This document shows, in pieces, positions 8,174-17,048 of a stretch of DNA of 64,000 bases (position 1 is the first letter of the stretch; every line of letters begins with the position of its first letter). The DNA lies in NCBI GenBank assembly GCA_024691325.1, contig JAILNR010000041.1, positions 22,292-86,291 on the forward strand. The letters run 5' to 3'. The translations under genes were made by a program, and so were the position numbers. The stretch is from Saccharofermentans sp. Its GTDB lineage: Bacteria > Bacillota > Clostridia > Saccharofermentanales > Saccharofermentanaceae. Below the pieces are notes generated by a model. It made no database searches and was not told where the DNA came from. It saw only the letters and a program-made list of their open reading frames with translations.

Positions 8174-9874
8174 ATGGCATTAGAGCAATTAGACAATTAT
8201 GGGGCTTTGATTGTTGATTACTCTTTTATTAAGGAATTCGGGGCTACCACTTTATTGACCGAATTACTTGATATTGCGACCAACGGTCACAAAGATGTAT
8301 ATGTAAGCAAAGCCTTCAAATTACTTCATTATTGTGTTATCCACCAGGCGGATGATATTTCCGTTTCTGTGTCTGATGCCATGCGTGAGTTTGCAGCAAT
8401 ACTGCTCCCTGAGAAGCTTTTGCATTCTTTCCCCGCTTTAAACACCGAGGATTTCTTTGAGAAAACTTCACAGATTCCCAACGCTTGTATTGTAACGGCT
8501 TCCACAGGTATCTTCATAAAGAGGATACGCGAGAAGCTTCCTGCTTATATTGGTGATATCTGCGTAATAAGCCCCGAAGGAGATATCAATTACTATCATG
8601 GCATCTCTGAATTGCTCGCAGATTTTCCCGCCGTTGAGATAAGTCCTCTTGCAACTTTGGACAAGTATCTTGATGCACCGGTCAATTGCAATGTCGGTGA
8701 TACTGTTGTTACAAGTACGGGAAAGAGGATCACTCTCGAGAAGAGGTTAAGCGCTGGAGCTGAAGGAATGGTATTTACCACCAATGATCCCAAGATAGTA
8801 GCTAAGATCTATCACAAGGGAATCATCACGCCTTTGCGCTGGAAGAAGCTTCAGACTCAGGTGAAGATGGGAATCAATGCCGTAGGTCTTTGCTGGCCGA
8901 AGGATCTTATTTCCTATAGAGGTGTTCCTGTCGGATATACCATGATCATGGGCAAGGGAAGAACATTGGGAAATGTCTTCGACGGACCTGATGCTTTGCT
9001 TAACTCATTCCCTAACTGGAAGAGGATCGATATCGTATCAACCCTTGCAGATATCCTTGAGAAGTATATCTATCTTCATATGAACGGTATAATCGCAGGC
9101 GATATTCAGATGAAGAATGCTCTTATCTATTCTGCGAATGCCATCTATCTTATCGATATGGACAGTGTGCAGGTTGAGAACCTTCCTTGTCCTGTTGGAA
9201 CAGAGGAATTTACAGACCCGAGATTATGGGGAACTGATTTTGCATCTTTCTTGAGGAAACTCGAGGACGAGGATTATTCCATCGCCATGCTGGTATTCTC
9301 TTTGCTGTTCTGCGGACTGCATCCTTATGCAACAAGAAACGGTGCAGAGACTTTACGTGAAGAGATACTTAACAAGAAATTCCCTTATGAACTTGATAAT
9401 TCTTCGGATGATCATATTCCGAAGGGTGGTTACAACTATATTTGGGAGTATTTGCCTGAAGATATCAGAACTATGCTCTATGGAACATTCCGTGAGGGTA
9501 AGTCTTTTGAAGCATTGAAGTGGTATGAGACAGTGGTTAACTATAAAGAAGCGCTCTCGTCTGAAGCATATGAGGACCCTGAGGCTTATAAGGCTTTCCC
9601 TAAGATGGATTATGTGGCAACAAATCCTGATCCCGTGGTAAAACCCAGATTCACACCTGCGGCTAATGCAACAGCGGCTCCAACTTCGCCGTTTGCTCCC
9701 AAGACGCAGCCTTCTTCCGGTACATCATTTACGCAGAGGAACGGGCAGGGGAACTACAACAAGTTTTATATCAATACCGATCCGGTCCCGAAGCCGGATG
9801 ACAAGAAAAAAACTGACACCAATGGTGGTAAGAATGATGGCGGACTAAGAGGTCTGTTCAAGAACAGGAGATAA
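8174..9874 (+). CDS. Atypical protein kinase, YegI-like, with N-terminal unknown domain
   Basis: This 566-aa protein contains an atypical Ser/Thr kinase domain (about 185-440). It has a glycine loop near AGAEGMV (194-200), the ATP-binding Lys211 in VAKIY, a GDIQMKN catalytic loop (Asp310, Asn315) in place of HRDxKxxN, and DMDS (328-331) in place of DFG. This GD...N plus D-x-D pattern is typical of the YegI-like kinases that accompany a vWA protein and a PP2C phosphatase. Residues 1-170 form a separate alpha/beta domain, possibly PIN-like (VDYSFI, IVTAS), that I cannot assign. The tail (480-566) is Pro/Ala/Asn-rich and ends in basic residues. It is first in a tight four-gene operon. Confidence 0.75.
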   Translation: MALEQLDNYGALIVDYSFIKEFGATTLLTELLDIATNGHKDVYVSKAFKLLHYCVIHQADDISVSVSDAMREFAAILLPEKLLHSFPALNTEDFFEKTSQIPNACIVTASTGIFIKRIREKLPAYIGDICVISPEGDINYYHGISELLADFPAVEISPLATLDKYLDAPVNCNVGDTVVTSTGKRITLEKRLSAGAEGMVFTTNDPKIVAKIYHKGIITPLRWKKLQTQVKMGINAVGLCWPKDLISYRGVPVGYTMIMGKGRTLGNVFDGPDALLNSFPNWKRIDIVSTLADILEKYIYLHMNGIIAGDIQMKNALIYSANAIYLIDMDSVQVENLPCPVGTEEFTDPRLWGTDFASFLRKLEDEDYSIAMLVFSLLFCGLHPYATRNGAETLREEILNKKFPYELDNSSDDHIPKGGYNYIWEYLPEDIRTMLYGTFREGKSFEALKWYETVVNYKEALSSEAYEDPEAYKAFPKMDYVATNPDPVVKPRFTPAANATAAPTSPFAPKTQPSSGTSFTQRNGQGNYNKFYINTDPVPKPDDKKKTDTNGGKNDGGLRGLFKNRR

Positions 9875-9879
9875 TTGAT

Positions 9880-10605
9880 ATGGCTGAGAACAACATTAAT
9901 GCATCGGATTTTGGAAGCAGCACTAAGAGAAGACTTCCTATTTGTTTTTGCCTTGATACATCAGGATCGATGATGGGTGCTCCTATACAGCAGCTTAATC
10001 AGGGTCTTAATAACTTCATCGCATCAATTAAAGCCAATGACGATACAAGATCAGCTACGGATATCGCTATCGTAACGTTCGGTTCTTCCGTTGAGATTGT
10101 AATGCCCTTCGGTAAGATCTCTGAAGAGGGACTTCCCGAGATTAAGGCATCTACTACGATGACTCCTATCGGTGAAGGAATTCTTACTGCTTTGGAGCTT
10201 CTTAATGCACGTAAGGAAGGCTATAAGGAGCAGGGAATCAAGTACTATCAGCCCTGGCTTGTCGTTATTACTGACGGTGCACCTCAGGGCCCTAATGCTA
10301 TGGCAAATATGGAACTTGCCATCAAAGCATGTAATGAACTTGAGAAAGACGACAAACTCGTTATCTTCAATATCGGTGTAGGAAACAGCGTGGATTTTGA
10401 CATCTTAAAGAGAGTATCAGTAAAAAGAGAGGAGCCTATCTCAGTTACATCAGGTGACTTCGGTAAGCTCTTCGAATTCTTAGGCTCCTCGAGTTCATCT
10501 GTTGTTTCATCCGGTATGAGTGATGACGCTTTGTATAACATATCTACTGAACCTGAAGGTGAGTCAGTTGATATGGACGATTTTATGAAATTCATGGAAG
10601 ATTAA
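9880..10605 (+). CDS. TerY/YegL-like von Willebrand factor A domain protein
   Basis: This 241-aa protein is essentially one vWA domain with an intact metal-ion-dependent adhesion site: DTSGSM at 26-31, the threonine of TTMTP at 92-96, and TDG at 131-133. It has no signal peptide, so it is cytoplasmic, as expected for the TerY/YegL group rather than for adhesins. The C-terminal 45 residues are Ser-rich and then acidic. The gene begins 5 bases after the kinase gene and ends 4 bases before the phosphatase gene. In the TerY-P triad the vWA protein is thought to serve as a partner or substrate for the kinase and phosphatase; that role here is inferred from context. Confidence 0.85.
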   Translation: MAENNINASDFGSSTKRRLPICFCLDTSGSMMGAPIQQLNQGLNNFIASIKANDDTRSATDIAIVTFGSSVEIVMPFGKISEEGLPEIKASTTMTPIGEGILTALELLNARKEGYKEQGIKYYQPWLVVITDGAPQGPNAMANMELAIKACNELEKDDKLVIFNIGVGNSVDFDILKRVSVKREEPISVTSGDFGKLFEFLGSSSSSVVSSGMSDDALYNISTEPEGESVDMDDFMKFMED

Positions 10606-10609
10606 TTAA

Positions 10610-11755
10610 ATGTCATCTATTACAGTATCCGCAGTAACATTAATGGGACAGAAGCACCACAACCGTGGTGTTCCTTGTGAAGATTCATCAATCGCAGTTC
10701 AAAGAGACGGTGTCTCCTGCGTTGTTGTCTGTGACGGTGCGGGATCTAAGCAGTATACACATGCCAGATTTGGTTCTAAGTCTGCTTGTGATACTATCTC
10801 GGATCTTCTTATTGATCACTTTGACGCACTTTATAACGAGAACAGGGAAGCTGCCGTACGTGCCATGGTAATTGCAGCAATTCATGTAGGCTTTGCTAAT
10901 CTTATGGAACAGTACAAGCTCGATAAGGTTGAGAGACTTTCCTGTACTCTACTTTTCTGTGCAGTAAAAGACAGAAGAATGCTTATCGGACACTTAGGAG
11001 ACGGTCTTATCGCCGGCGTATCTCATTCGGGTGTTCACCCCGTTACGATGCCTCAGAACGAGAAGGACGGAACAACGTTCTTTGTTACTGTTCCTCATGC
11101 TGCCGATTACTTGAGAATCGTTAAGACGACCATTGATGACTACCATGGAATCGCACTTATGACTGACGGTGTTCAGGATAATGTCTATGACGAGAATACA
11201 GGTCTTGTTAAACCTGTAGTTGCACGTATGGTAGAGTCCGCAGCTAAGGGAAGAGAGCAAAGCGAGACTGAGATAAAGGACATCCTTTCCAAGTATATAG
11301 TAGGCTCATCCAACAACAGTGATGACGCTTCTTTTGGAATAGTTTTTTTCGATGGGACCAAGGCCCCGGATTCGAATGAGCTTCCTAAGGAGGCGGATGC
11401 TTTTCCGAGAGCTAATGAGACCTTTAAGGAACTTCAGGCAGCAATGTTCCCTGAAGTAAAGAAAGCAAAGGCAGTGATGGAAGCATGCGCTTCCAATCCT
11501 CCTGCGGAGCCTGTTGCAGTAGGCGACGAATTGCCTGAGGGCGAAGCTCCACTTAAGCCTGTTCCCGCAGCACCTGCTCCTACGGCATTTAAACCGGAAC
11601 AGCCTGCCGCTGCTGTCTCTGAGCCTGTTAAGGCTGCACACCATGAGACTTCGAAGAAGTCGGAAAGAACATCGGTACTTTTCAAGGTTATTGCTTTGGT
11701 TGAACTTGTTGCTATAATTCTGTTATTGATAAAAATATTTGTTTTAAAGGGTTAA
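10610..11755 (+). CDS. PP2C-family phosphatase with C-terminal membrane anchor
   Basis: This 381-aa protein is a metal-dependent Ser/Thr phosphatase of the PP2C type. Metal-binding acidic residues are seen at ED (24-25), DGAGS (42-46), the GD pair at 130-131, TDG (185-187) and DD (238-239), in the pattern of the YegK group. Residues 260-350 are a Pro/Ala/Glu linker. The last 28 residues form a transmembrane helix followed by Lys-Gly, so the enzyme is probably tail-anchored with its catalytic domain in the cytoplasm. It is expected to oppose the kinase encoded two genes upstream. The membrane anchor is not a usual feature of YegK and may localise the whole module. Confidence 0.85.
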   Translation: MSSITVSAVTLMGQKHHNRGVPCEDSSIAVQRDGVSCVVVCDGAGSKQYTHARFGSKSACDTISDLLIDHFDALYNENREAAVRAMVIAAIHVGFANLMEQYKLDKVERLSCTLLFCAVKDRRMLIGHLGDGLIAGVSHSGVHPVTMPQNEKDGTTFFVTVPHAADYLRIVKTTIDDYHGIALMTDGVQDNVYDENTGLVKPVVARMVESAAKGREQSETEIKDILSKYIVGSSNNSDDASFGIVFFDGTKAPDSNELPKEADAFPRANETFKELQAAMFPEVKKAKAVMEACASNPPAEPVAVGDELPEGEAPLKPVPAAPAPTAFKPEQPAAAVSEPVKAAHHETSKKSERTSVLFKVIALVELVAIILLLIKIFVLKG

Positions 11756-11760
11756 GATAT

Positions 11761-12558
11761 ATGAGCAGAGAAGAAAAAAAATACGAGATACTTCCTGGTA
11801 CTAAGACACCTGATATTAAAGATATAGTTAATGCTGCATCGGATTTTACAAATCCCGGTGTTGATTCGGTTGCTATTAAGGGCGGTGAGTTCAGAAAGAC
11901 ACTTGCGCCTGAAGAAGAGAGATTACAGATCTCGAATGATGATATTTCCAAGCTTCAGGATCTCGGCAATGAGGTTGCCGTTGAAGAGGTTCGTGCTATG
12001 GAAGAGTCTCGTAAGAAGATGGCAGAGATCAAGAAGCAGGTTATTGCACCTGAGTCTATCGAGACACTTTCCAAGACTGCGGCTTCTATAAATATGAGCG
12101 AAGAGAAGCGCGAGATACTCGAGAAGGAAAGAGCCGAGAAAGAAGCCAGGAAGGCTGAGGAAGAGGCTAAGCGTCAGGCAAGAGAAGAAAGAAGACTTGC
12201 CCAGCAGAAGGCTTTGGAAGAGACACTTTCGAAGAAGGCTGCTGCTGAAGAAGAGGCACGCAAGAAGCTTGAGCAGGAAGAAGCCAAGCTCAAGAAAGAA
12301 GAAGAGCAGAAGCGTATGGAAGAGGCAGAGAATATCCGCAAGCAGAATGCTGAGGAGAATGCCAAGAGAGACGCGCAGGCTAAGAAAGAGCGTGACGAGG
12401 AATATAAGGCTTGGGTTGAGGCTAAGCGTAAAGAAGCGCAGGACAATGAAGCTGCGAAGACAAACGCTGATGAAGAGAAGAAAGAACCTCAGAAGGCCGA
12501 GAAGCCTGAGAAGTCTGAAGATGATGATACTTTGGATGAGTTCTCTGAGTTCCTCTGA
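11761..12558 (+). CDS. Charged coiled-coil protein of the kinase-phosphatase operon
   Basis: I do not recognise a family for this 265-aa protein. It has no signal peptide or membrane helix. Residues 1-75 are mixed and include several Ser/Thr residues. Residues about 75-240 are an almost uninterrupted Glu/Lys/Ala/Arg helix with few helix breakers, typical of a long single alpha-helix or coiled coil. The last 20 residues are acidic (SEDDDTLDEFSEFL). It starts 5 bases after the phosphatase gene with an AAAGGG ribosome site, so it is the fourth member of the operon. It may be a scaffold or substrate of the kinase; that is inference from position only. Confidence 0.65.
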   Translation: MSREEKKYEILPGTKTPDIKDIVNAASDFTNPGVDSVAIKGGEFRKTLAPEEERLQISNDDISKLQDLGNEVAVEEVRAMEESRKKMAEIKKQVIAPESIETLSKTAASINMSEEKREILEKERAEKEARKAEEEAKRQAREERRLAQQKALEETLSKKAAAEEEARKKLEQEEAKLKKEEEQKRMEEAENIRKQNAEENAKRDAQAKKERDEEYKAWVEAKRKEAQDNEAAKTNADEEKKEPQKAEKPEKSEDDDTLDEFSEFL

Positions 12559-13530
12559 TTATCTTGTTACTACGATTAATTCAGCAAGAATATAGACAAT
12601 ATCAATAATCAAAGTAAACAGTGATATGACCAGCATAGTCTTGGGTACAGAGAACCCGAGTTTCTTCTTAAGGTGGTCGTGAACCGGCGTGATCAACTTG
12701 GGAAGAATGATTATCTTCTTATGTGTGAGTCTTCCGATAGTTATCTTAAGGATGGATAATCCTCCGTCTATCAGGAAAGGAAGTCCGAGGACAAGGTAAG
12801 CAATCGGGAGCTTTAAATACATAAAGTAAAAAGCCAGGAAGAAACCGATAGCCCTTGAACCTGCATCTCCCATGAGAACCTTTGACGGATAATGGTTGAA
12901 GAACAGATAAGCTATGAGGATCACTATCATTACTGCACCGTAAAGTGCGGTGGAAAGCGTAAGAGTACCGTGGATCCAGGCTGCCGTCATTAAAGTTGCT
13001 GCGGTTAGTATAGTAACTGTTGCGGAAAGACCGTCTACTCCGTCGGTTGCGTTTGTCGCATTAATGGAAACAATGAAAAGTATTGTTGCAAGTAATATGT
13101 AAACTACAGGATGCAGATAATAAGTGCCCGGAAGGAATGAAAGCAGGAAATCCGTTCCGAAGAATCTCATGACTATAAGACTTCCGATGAAGGCCACTAC
13201 GATATCAAGTATGCCTTTGGAAAGTTCGCCCCATGCATTCTTCGATCTGTCATCGAGAAAACCTATAAGAGACATTAACAACATGATATTGAGAATGAGA
13301 TACATTCCTCTGTTATGGATTCCGAACTCAGCACAGACGAATACGAAGATCATTGTGAAATAAATACCGACTCCCGTAGGCTTTCCGATATTGACTTCTG
13401 ATCCCTCAACATATTTACGGCCGCGGTCGTGGCCAAGCAGGGTTTTTCCGAATGGCAGGAAAAACAGTGCGATAAACGTTGATATTGCGCCTGTAACACA
13501 GGCTAATATAATTCTGGTAAGTTCGGACAT
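12559..13530 (-). CDS. mraY: MraY-family phospho-sugar transferase
   Basis: This polytopic membrane enzyme belongs to the polyprenyl-phosphate N-acetylhexosamine-1-phosphate transferase family and most resembles MraY, which makes lipid I for peptidoglycan. It is 323 aa with about ten helices. Motifs seen: FLDD (Asp93, Asp94), NATDGVDG (160-167) and MGDAGS (220-225, Asp222). The usual MraY HHH motif reads PVHDH (282-286), a variant I recall from other Clostridia. The start is taken as ATG 13530, because GAGG lies 5 bases before it and would overlap the GTG at 13536. It stands outside a cell-division cluster. Its TAA abuts the TGA of the convergent gene with no gap. Confidence 0.8.
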   Translation of the reverse strand: MSELTRIILACVTGAISTFIALFFLPFGKTLLGHDRGRKYVEGSEVNIGKPTGVGIYFTMIFVFVCAEFGIHNRGMYLILNIMLLMSLIGFLDDRSKNAWGELSKGILDIVVAFIGSLIVMRFFGTDFLLSFLPGTYYLHPVVYILLATILFIVSINATNATDGVDGLSATVTILTAATLMTAAWIHGTLTLSTALYGAVMIVILIAYLFFNHYPSKVLMGDAGSRAIGFFLAFYFMYLKLPIAYLVLGLPFLIDGGLSILKITIGRLTHKKIIILPKLITPVHDHLKKKLGFSVPKTMLVISLFTLIIDIVYILAELIVVTR

Positions 13531-13560
13531 AAACACCTCAATAAGCCTTTTAACCGTGTA

Positions 13561-13566
13561 ATTATA
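13561..13566 (-). promoter_or_regulatory. Probable -10 element of the MraY-family gene
   Basis: TATAAT is read on the minus strand 30 bases before the ATG at 13530. The -35 region is weak. It lies 12 bases from the oppositely oriented -10 element of argS, so the two divergent promoters overlap. Confidence 0.4.
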
Positions 13567-13575
13567 CTGTTAATC

Positions 13576-13584
13576 TGTTATAAT
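13576..13584 (+). promoter_or_regulatory. Extended -10 promoter of argS
   Basis: TGTTATAAT is a perfect extended -10 element, 32 bases before the argS ATG. No good -35 is visible, which is acceptable for an extended -10 promoter. No T-box leader fits in the short upstream region. Confidence 0.55.
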
Positions 13585-13616
13585 TTCTATCTATTTAAAA
13601 GATTTGGGGGCATATT

Positions 13617-15350
13617 ATGGATTATAAGTCCGTTATAGCGCAGAATTTGTCGAAGATATCAGGTCTTACGGAAGATCAGATTTTTAAACTTATAGAGATT
13701 CCACCCCAGAAAGATCTGGGTGATTTTGCTTTTCCTTGTTTCATACTAGCCAAGAGTCTTCATAAGGCTCCTGCAATGATAGCGGAAGATCTTGCATCAG
13801 AAGCTTCATTAACGTCTGACGGCGTATTTACAGTCAAGAATGCAGGTCCTTATCTTAATTTCTATGTGGACAGGTCGAAGTATGCATCCGATGTTGTATC
13901 GGGTATCAATAAGTACGGTGACGCATACGGCTCTTCCGATCTCGGTAACGGTCAGAATGTAATTATCGAGTTCTCATCACCTAATATCGCCAAGCCGTTC
14001 CATGTAGGTCATGCTTTTACGACTGTTCTCGGCAACTCTTTGTCAAGGATATATGCCAAGTTAGGATATAACGTTATAAGAATGAATCACTTAGGTGATT
14101 ACGGCACCCAGTTCGGTAAGCTCATTACCGCATACAGATTGTGGGGCGACAAGGATGCTCTTGATAAGGATCCCATTACCGAGCTTTTACGCATTTACGT
14201 TAAATTCCACGAGGAAGCCAAGAAAGATGAGTCATTAGAGGACAAGGCACGTGAGAACTTCCGTAAACTCGAGGAGGGATGTCCCGAGGAGAAGGAGCTT
14301 TGGCAGAAGTTCCGTGACATGTCACTTGTAGTATTCAATAAGCTCTACGACAGAATGGGTGTTTCCTTTGATAACTACAACGGTGAATCCTTCTACAGCG
14401 ACCGCATTCCTGCAGTAGTTGATATGTTAAGAAGCAAGAACCTCCTCGTCGAGAGTGAAGGCGCACAGGTAGTTATGCTTGATGAGTATAACCTTCCCCC
14501 TTGTATCATCTTGAAGAGTGACGGAACCACCATCTATGCATCAAGAGATCTGGCGGCTGTTTTGTACCGTGATGAGACATATCACTTTGATAAGAATATC
14601 TATGTGGTAGGTACACCGCAGGCTTTGCACTTTAAGCAGGTATTCTCCGTTCTTAAGAAGGCGGGATACGAGTGCGCTGATGACTGCGTTCATGTAGGCT
14701 TCGGTCTTGTTAAGTTCAAGGATATGGTCTTCTCCACAAGAGAAGGCAACATCGTCCTTCTTGAAGACCTTCTCGATGCGGCTGTAAATAAGACGCGCGA
14801 GGTAATAGTTGAGAATGCCAAGGCAAGAGGTCAGGATATGAGTGAGGAGGAGATATCCGACATCGCCGAGAAAGTCGGTATCGGTGCCGTTATCTACACT
14901 TATGTTAAGGCCGGACGCGAGAAGGATATCGTTTTCTCATGGGATGAGATGCTTAACTTTAACGGTAATTCCGCGCCTTATCTCATGTACACATATGCGA
15001 GGATCCGTTCCATCGCTCGAAAAGCAGCCGAGGCAGGCATCACAGCTTCCACTGATAAGGAAGTTCTCGGAAGACTTACGGGTGATGATGCTTACGCGGT
15101 AATAAGTGCTCTTGCGGGATTCGGGGATGTTGTCAAGAAAGCGGCACAGATCTATGAGCCGTTTGTTATATCCAGAAGCCTGTTCGAGACAGCTTCCGCA
15201 TTCAATTCCTTCTATAACAATACAAGAATCCTGGGTGATGATATAAGCAAGGAAGATTCAGCTTCCCGCCTGGCTCTTTGTGAGGCGGTCGGCAATGTAT
15301 TGAAGTCAGGTCTCGGCCTTCTTGGTATAGAGACGGTAGAGAGGATGTAA
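13617..15350 (+). CDS. argS: Arginyl-tRNA synthetase
   Basis: This class I synthetase charges tRNA-Arg with arginine. It is 577 aa, a normal length. The N-terminal additional domain (1-110) is followed by the HIGH-type motif HVGH at 129-132 in the FSSPNIAKPFHVGH context that is diagnostic for ArgS. The KMSKS position is STREGN, a replacement common among ArgS enzymes. The C-terminal anticodon-binding domain covers about 450-577. The start ATG has a GGGGG ribosome site and an extended -10 promoter. The next gene (M3 peptidase) begins 4 bases after its stop, with its ribosome site inside argS, so it heads the argS-to-surE gene run. Confidence 0.96.
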   Translation: MDYKSVIAQNLSKISGLTEDQIFKLIEIPPQKDLGDFAFPCFILAKSLHKAPAMIAEDLASEASLTSDGVFTVKNAGPYLNFYVDRSKYASDVVSGINKYGDAYGSSDLGNGQNVIIEFSSPNIAKPFHVGHAFTTVLGNSLSRIYAKLGYNVIRMNHLGDYGTQFGKLITAYRLWGDKDALDKDPITELLRIYVKFHEEAKKDESLEDKARENFRKLEEGCPEEKELWQKFRDMSLVVFNKLYDRMGVSFDNYNGESFYSDRIPAVVDMLRSKNLLVESEGAQVVMLDEYNLPPCIILKSDGTTIYASRDLAAVLYRDETYHFDKNIYVVGTPQALHFKQVFSVLKKAGYECADDCVHVGFGLVKFKDMVFSTREGNIVLLEDLLDAAVNKTREVIVENAKARGQDMSEEEISDIAEKVGIGAVIYTYVKAGREKDIVFSWDEMLNFNGNSAPYLMYTYARIRSIARKAAEAGITASTDKEVLGRLTGDDAYAVISALAGFGDVVKKAAQIYEPFVISRSLFETASAFNSFYNNTRILGDDISKEDSASRLALCEAVGNVLKSGLGLLGIETVERM

Positions 15351-15353
15351 TTT

Positions 15354-17048
15354 ATGGAGACGATGCCGGATTTTAAGGATATAAAGTATGTTCGTCCTGA
15401 TATCGATACCATAACGGTAACTATTAAGGACTTAAGACTTAAGCTCATGACTGCCCAGGACATTAACCAGGCGTCCGACATCCTTATGGAGTACGAGAAA
15501 CTTATAATCGATTTCAATACCCAGTATGAGCTTTGCAATATCCTTCACGATCTGGATACATCTAATGAATACTATACTGATGAACTTGAGTTCTTTGATA
15601 ATGCATCAGCAGAATTAAGCGAGCTTTCCGCAGCCATGCTTACTGTTATGATCAATTGTCCCTGTGCTGAGGGCCTTAAGCATAAGTACGGAGATATGAT
15701 CTTCCGTAAGGCTGTTAATCTTAAGGAGACGATATCTCCTGAGGTTATCGACGACTATGCACAGGAATCCTCATTACAGAACGACTATGCGCAGATACAG
15801 TCGGAGGCGCAGATACTGTTTGATGATAAGGAATTGAACTTAAGTATGCTCGCTCCTTATCTCGAGTCAACGAGACGCCAGACGCGTAAAGAGGCACACA
15901 AGGCTCTGGACGAATACTATCAGGGTAAGAAAGAGACATTTGATAAGATCTACGATGATCTTGTCAAGGTCAGAACCCGTATAGCAAATAAGTTAGGTTA
16001 TGACTCATATACCAAATTAGGATACAAGATCATGGAGCGATATGACTACGATCCTGCTGAGGTTGCCAAGTTCAGGGATGCGATCCTTAAATACATAGTT
16101 CCTCTTACTGTACAGATAAGAGAACTTCAGAAGGAAAGGCTCGAATTAGATGATCTGATGTTCTACGATCTTCCGACACTCTTTAAGAACGGTAACCCGG
16201 TGCCTAACGTACCCGGTATAAGTTATGAGGATGTTGCGGGAGAGTTTTTCGCGAAGATTTTTGACAGCCGCCCGAGTTTCTTTGAAGTTCTGTCGGAGCA
16301 CGGCTTCACGGATCTTCTGTCGAGAAAGAACAAGTCCACCGGCGGATACTGCATGTATCTTGATGGATACTCGATACCTTTTGTTTTCATGAACGGCAAT
16401 GGTACTGCAGATGATGTTGCAACTATAGTACACGAGGGAGGACATGCATATGCCGCTGTAACAAGTGCTGATGTGTCGCCCTTTACCGAGTGTTTGTCAC
16501 CGACGCTTGAAGCATGTGAGATACACTCCACATCGATGGAGTTCCTTTCTTATCCTTTTATGGAGATGTTCTATGGCGAGAAAGCCGAGCAGTACAGAGA
16601 ACTTCATATGACGCAGGCTCTTCTGTTCCTGCCTTACGGATGTATGGTCGATGAATTCCAGCATATCATCTACGATAATCCTGATCTTACACCTGATGAG
16701 CGTCATGGCGTGTGGAAGGGACTCGAGGAGAAATACCAGCCGTTTATCAAGTACGATGAGGATCATCCGTTTCATTCAATGGGCGGAGCCTGGATGAAGA
16801 AGGATCATATCTTTACTTCTCCGTTCTATTATATTGATTACTGTCTTGCCCATATCTGTGCTTTGCAGCTGTGGGATCTGTCGAGAGAGGATATGAAGGA
16901 AGCTTTGACCAAGTACAATAAGCTTTGCTCTCTCGGAGGAACTGATACATTCCTTAATCTTCTTGATAAGTCAGATATCGAGAGCCCGTTTAATGTGGAT
17001 GTCATCAAGCGTATAGCATTTGCCTGCAGTGAGTTTCTTAATCTATGA
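15354..17048 (+). CDS. M3-family oligoendopeptidase (PepF-like)
   Basis: This cytoplasmic zinc metallopeptidase of family M3 cleaves short peptides. It is 564 aa, the usual size of the bacterial oligoendopeptidase F group. The zinc motif HEGGH is at 360-364, with the third ligand expected in the ETxSxxxE-like segment about 25 residues later (LEACEIHSTSMEF). The front half is helical, as in the family. It is sandwiched between argS (4 bases upstream) and the rRNA methyltransferase gene, which it overlaps by 4 bases, and it probably serves general peptide turnover. The exact substrate cannot be read from sequence. Confidence 0.9.
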   Translation: METMPDFKDIKYVRPDIDTITVTIKDLRLKLMTAQDINQASDILMEYEKLIIDFNTQYELCNILHDLDTSNEYYTDELEFFDNASAELSELSAAMLTVMINCPCAEGLKHKYGDMIFRKAVNLKETISPEVIDDYAQESSLQNDYAQIQSEAQILFDDKELNLSMLAPYLESTRRQTRKEAHKALDEYYQGKKETFDKIYDDLVKVRTRIANKLGYDSYTKLGYKIMERYDYDPAEVAKFRDAILKYIVPLTVQIRELQKERLELDDLMFYDLPTLFKNGNPVPNVPGISYEDVAGEFFAKIFDSRPSFFEVLSEHGFTDLLSRKNKSTGGYCMYLDGYSIPFVFMNGNGTADDVATIVHEGGHAYAAVTSADVSPFTECLSPTLEACEIHSTSMEFLSYPFMEMFYGEKAEQYRELHMTQALLFLPYGCMVDEFQHIIYDNPDLTPDERHGVWKGLEEKYQPFIKYDEDHPFHSMGGAWMKKDHIFTSPFYYIDYCLAHICALQLWDLSREDMKEALTKYNKLCSLGGTDTFLNLLDKSDIESPFNVDVIKRIAFACSEFLNL

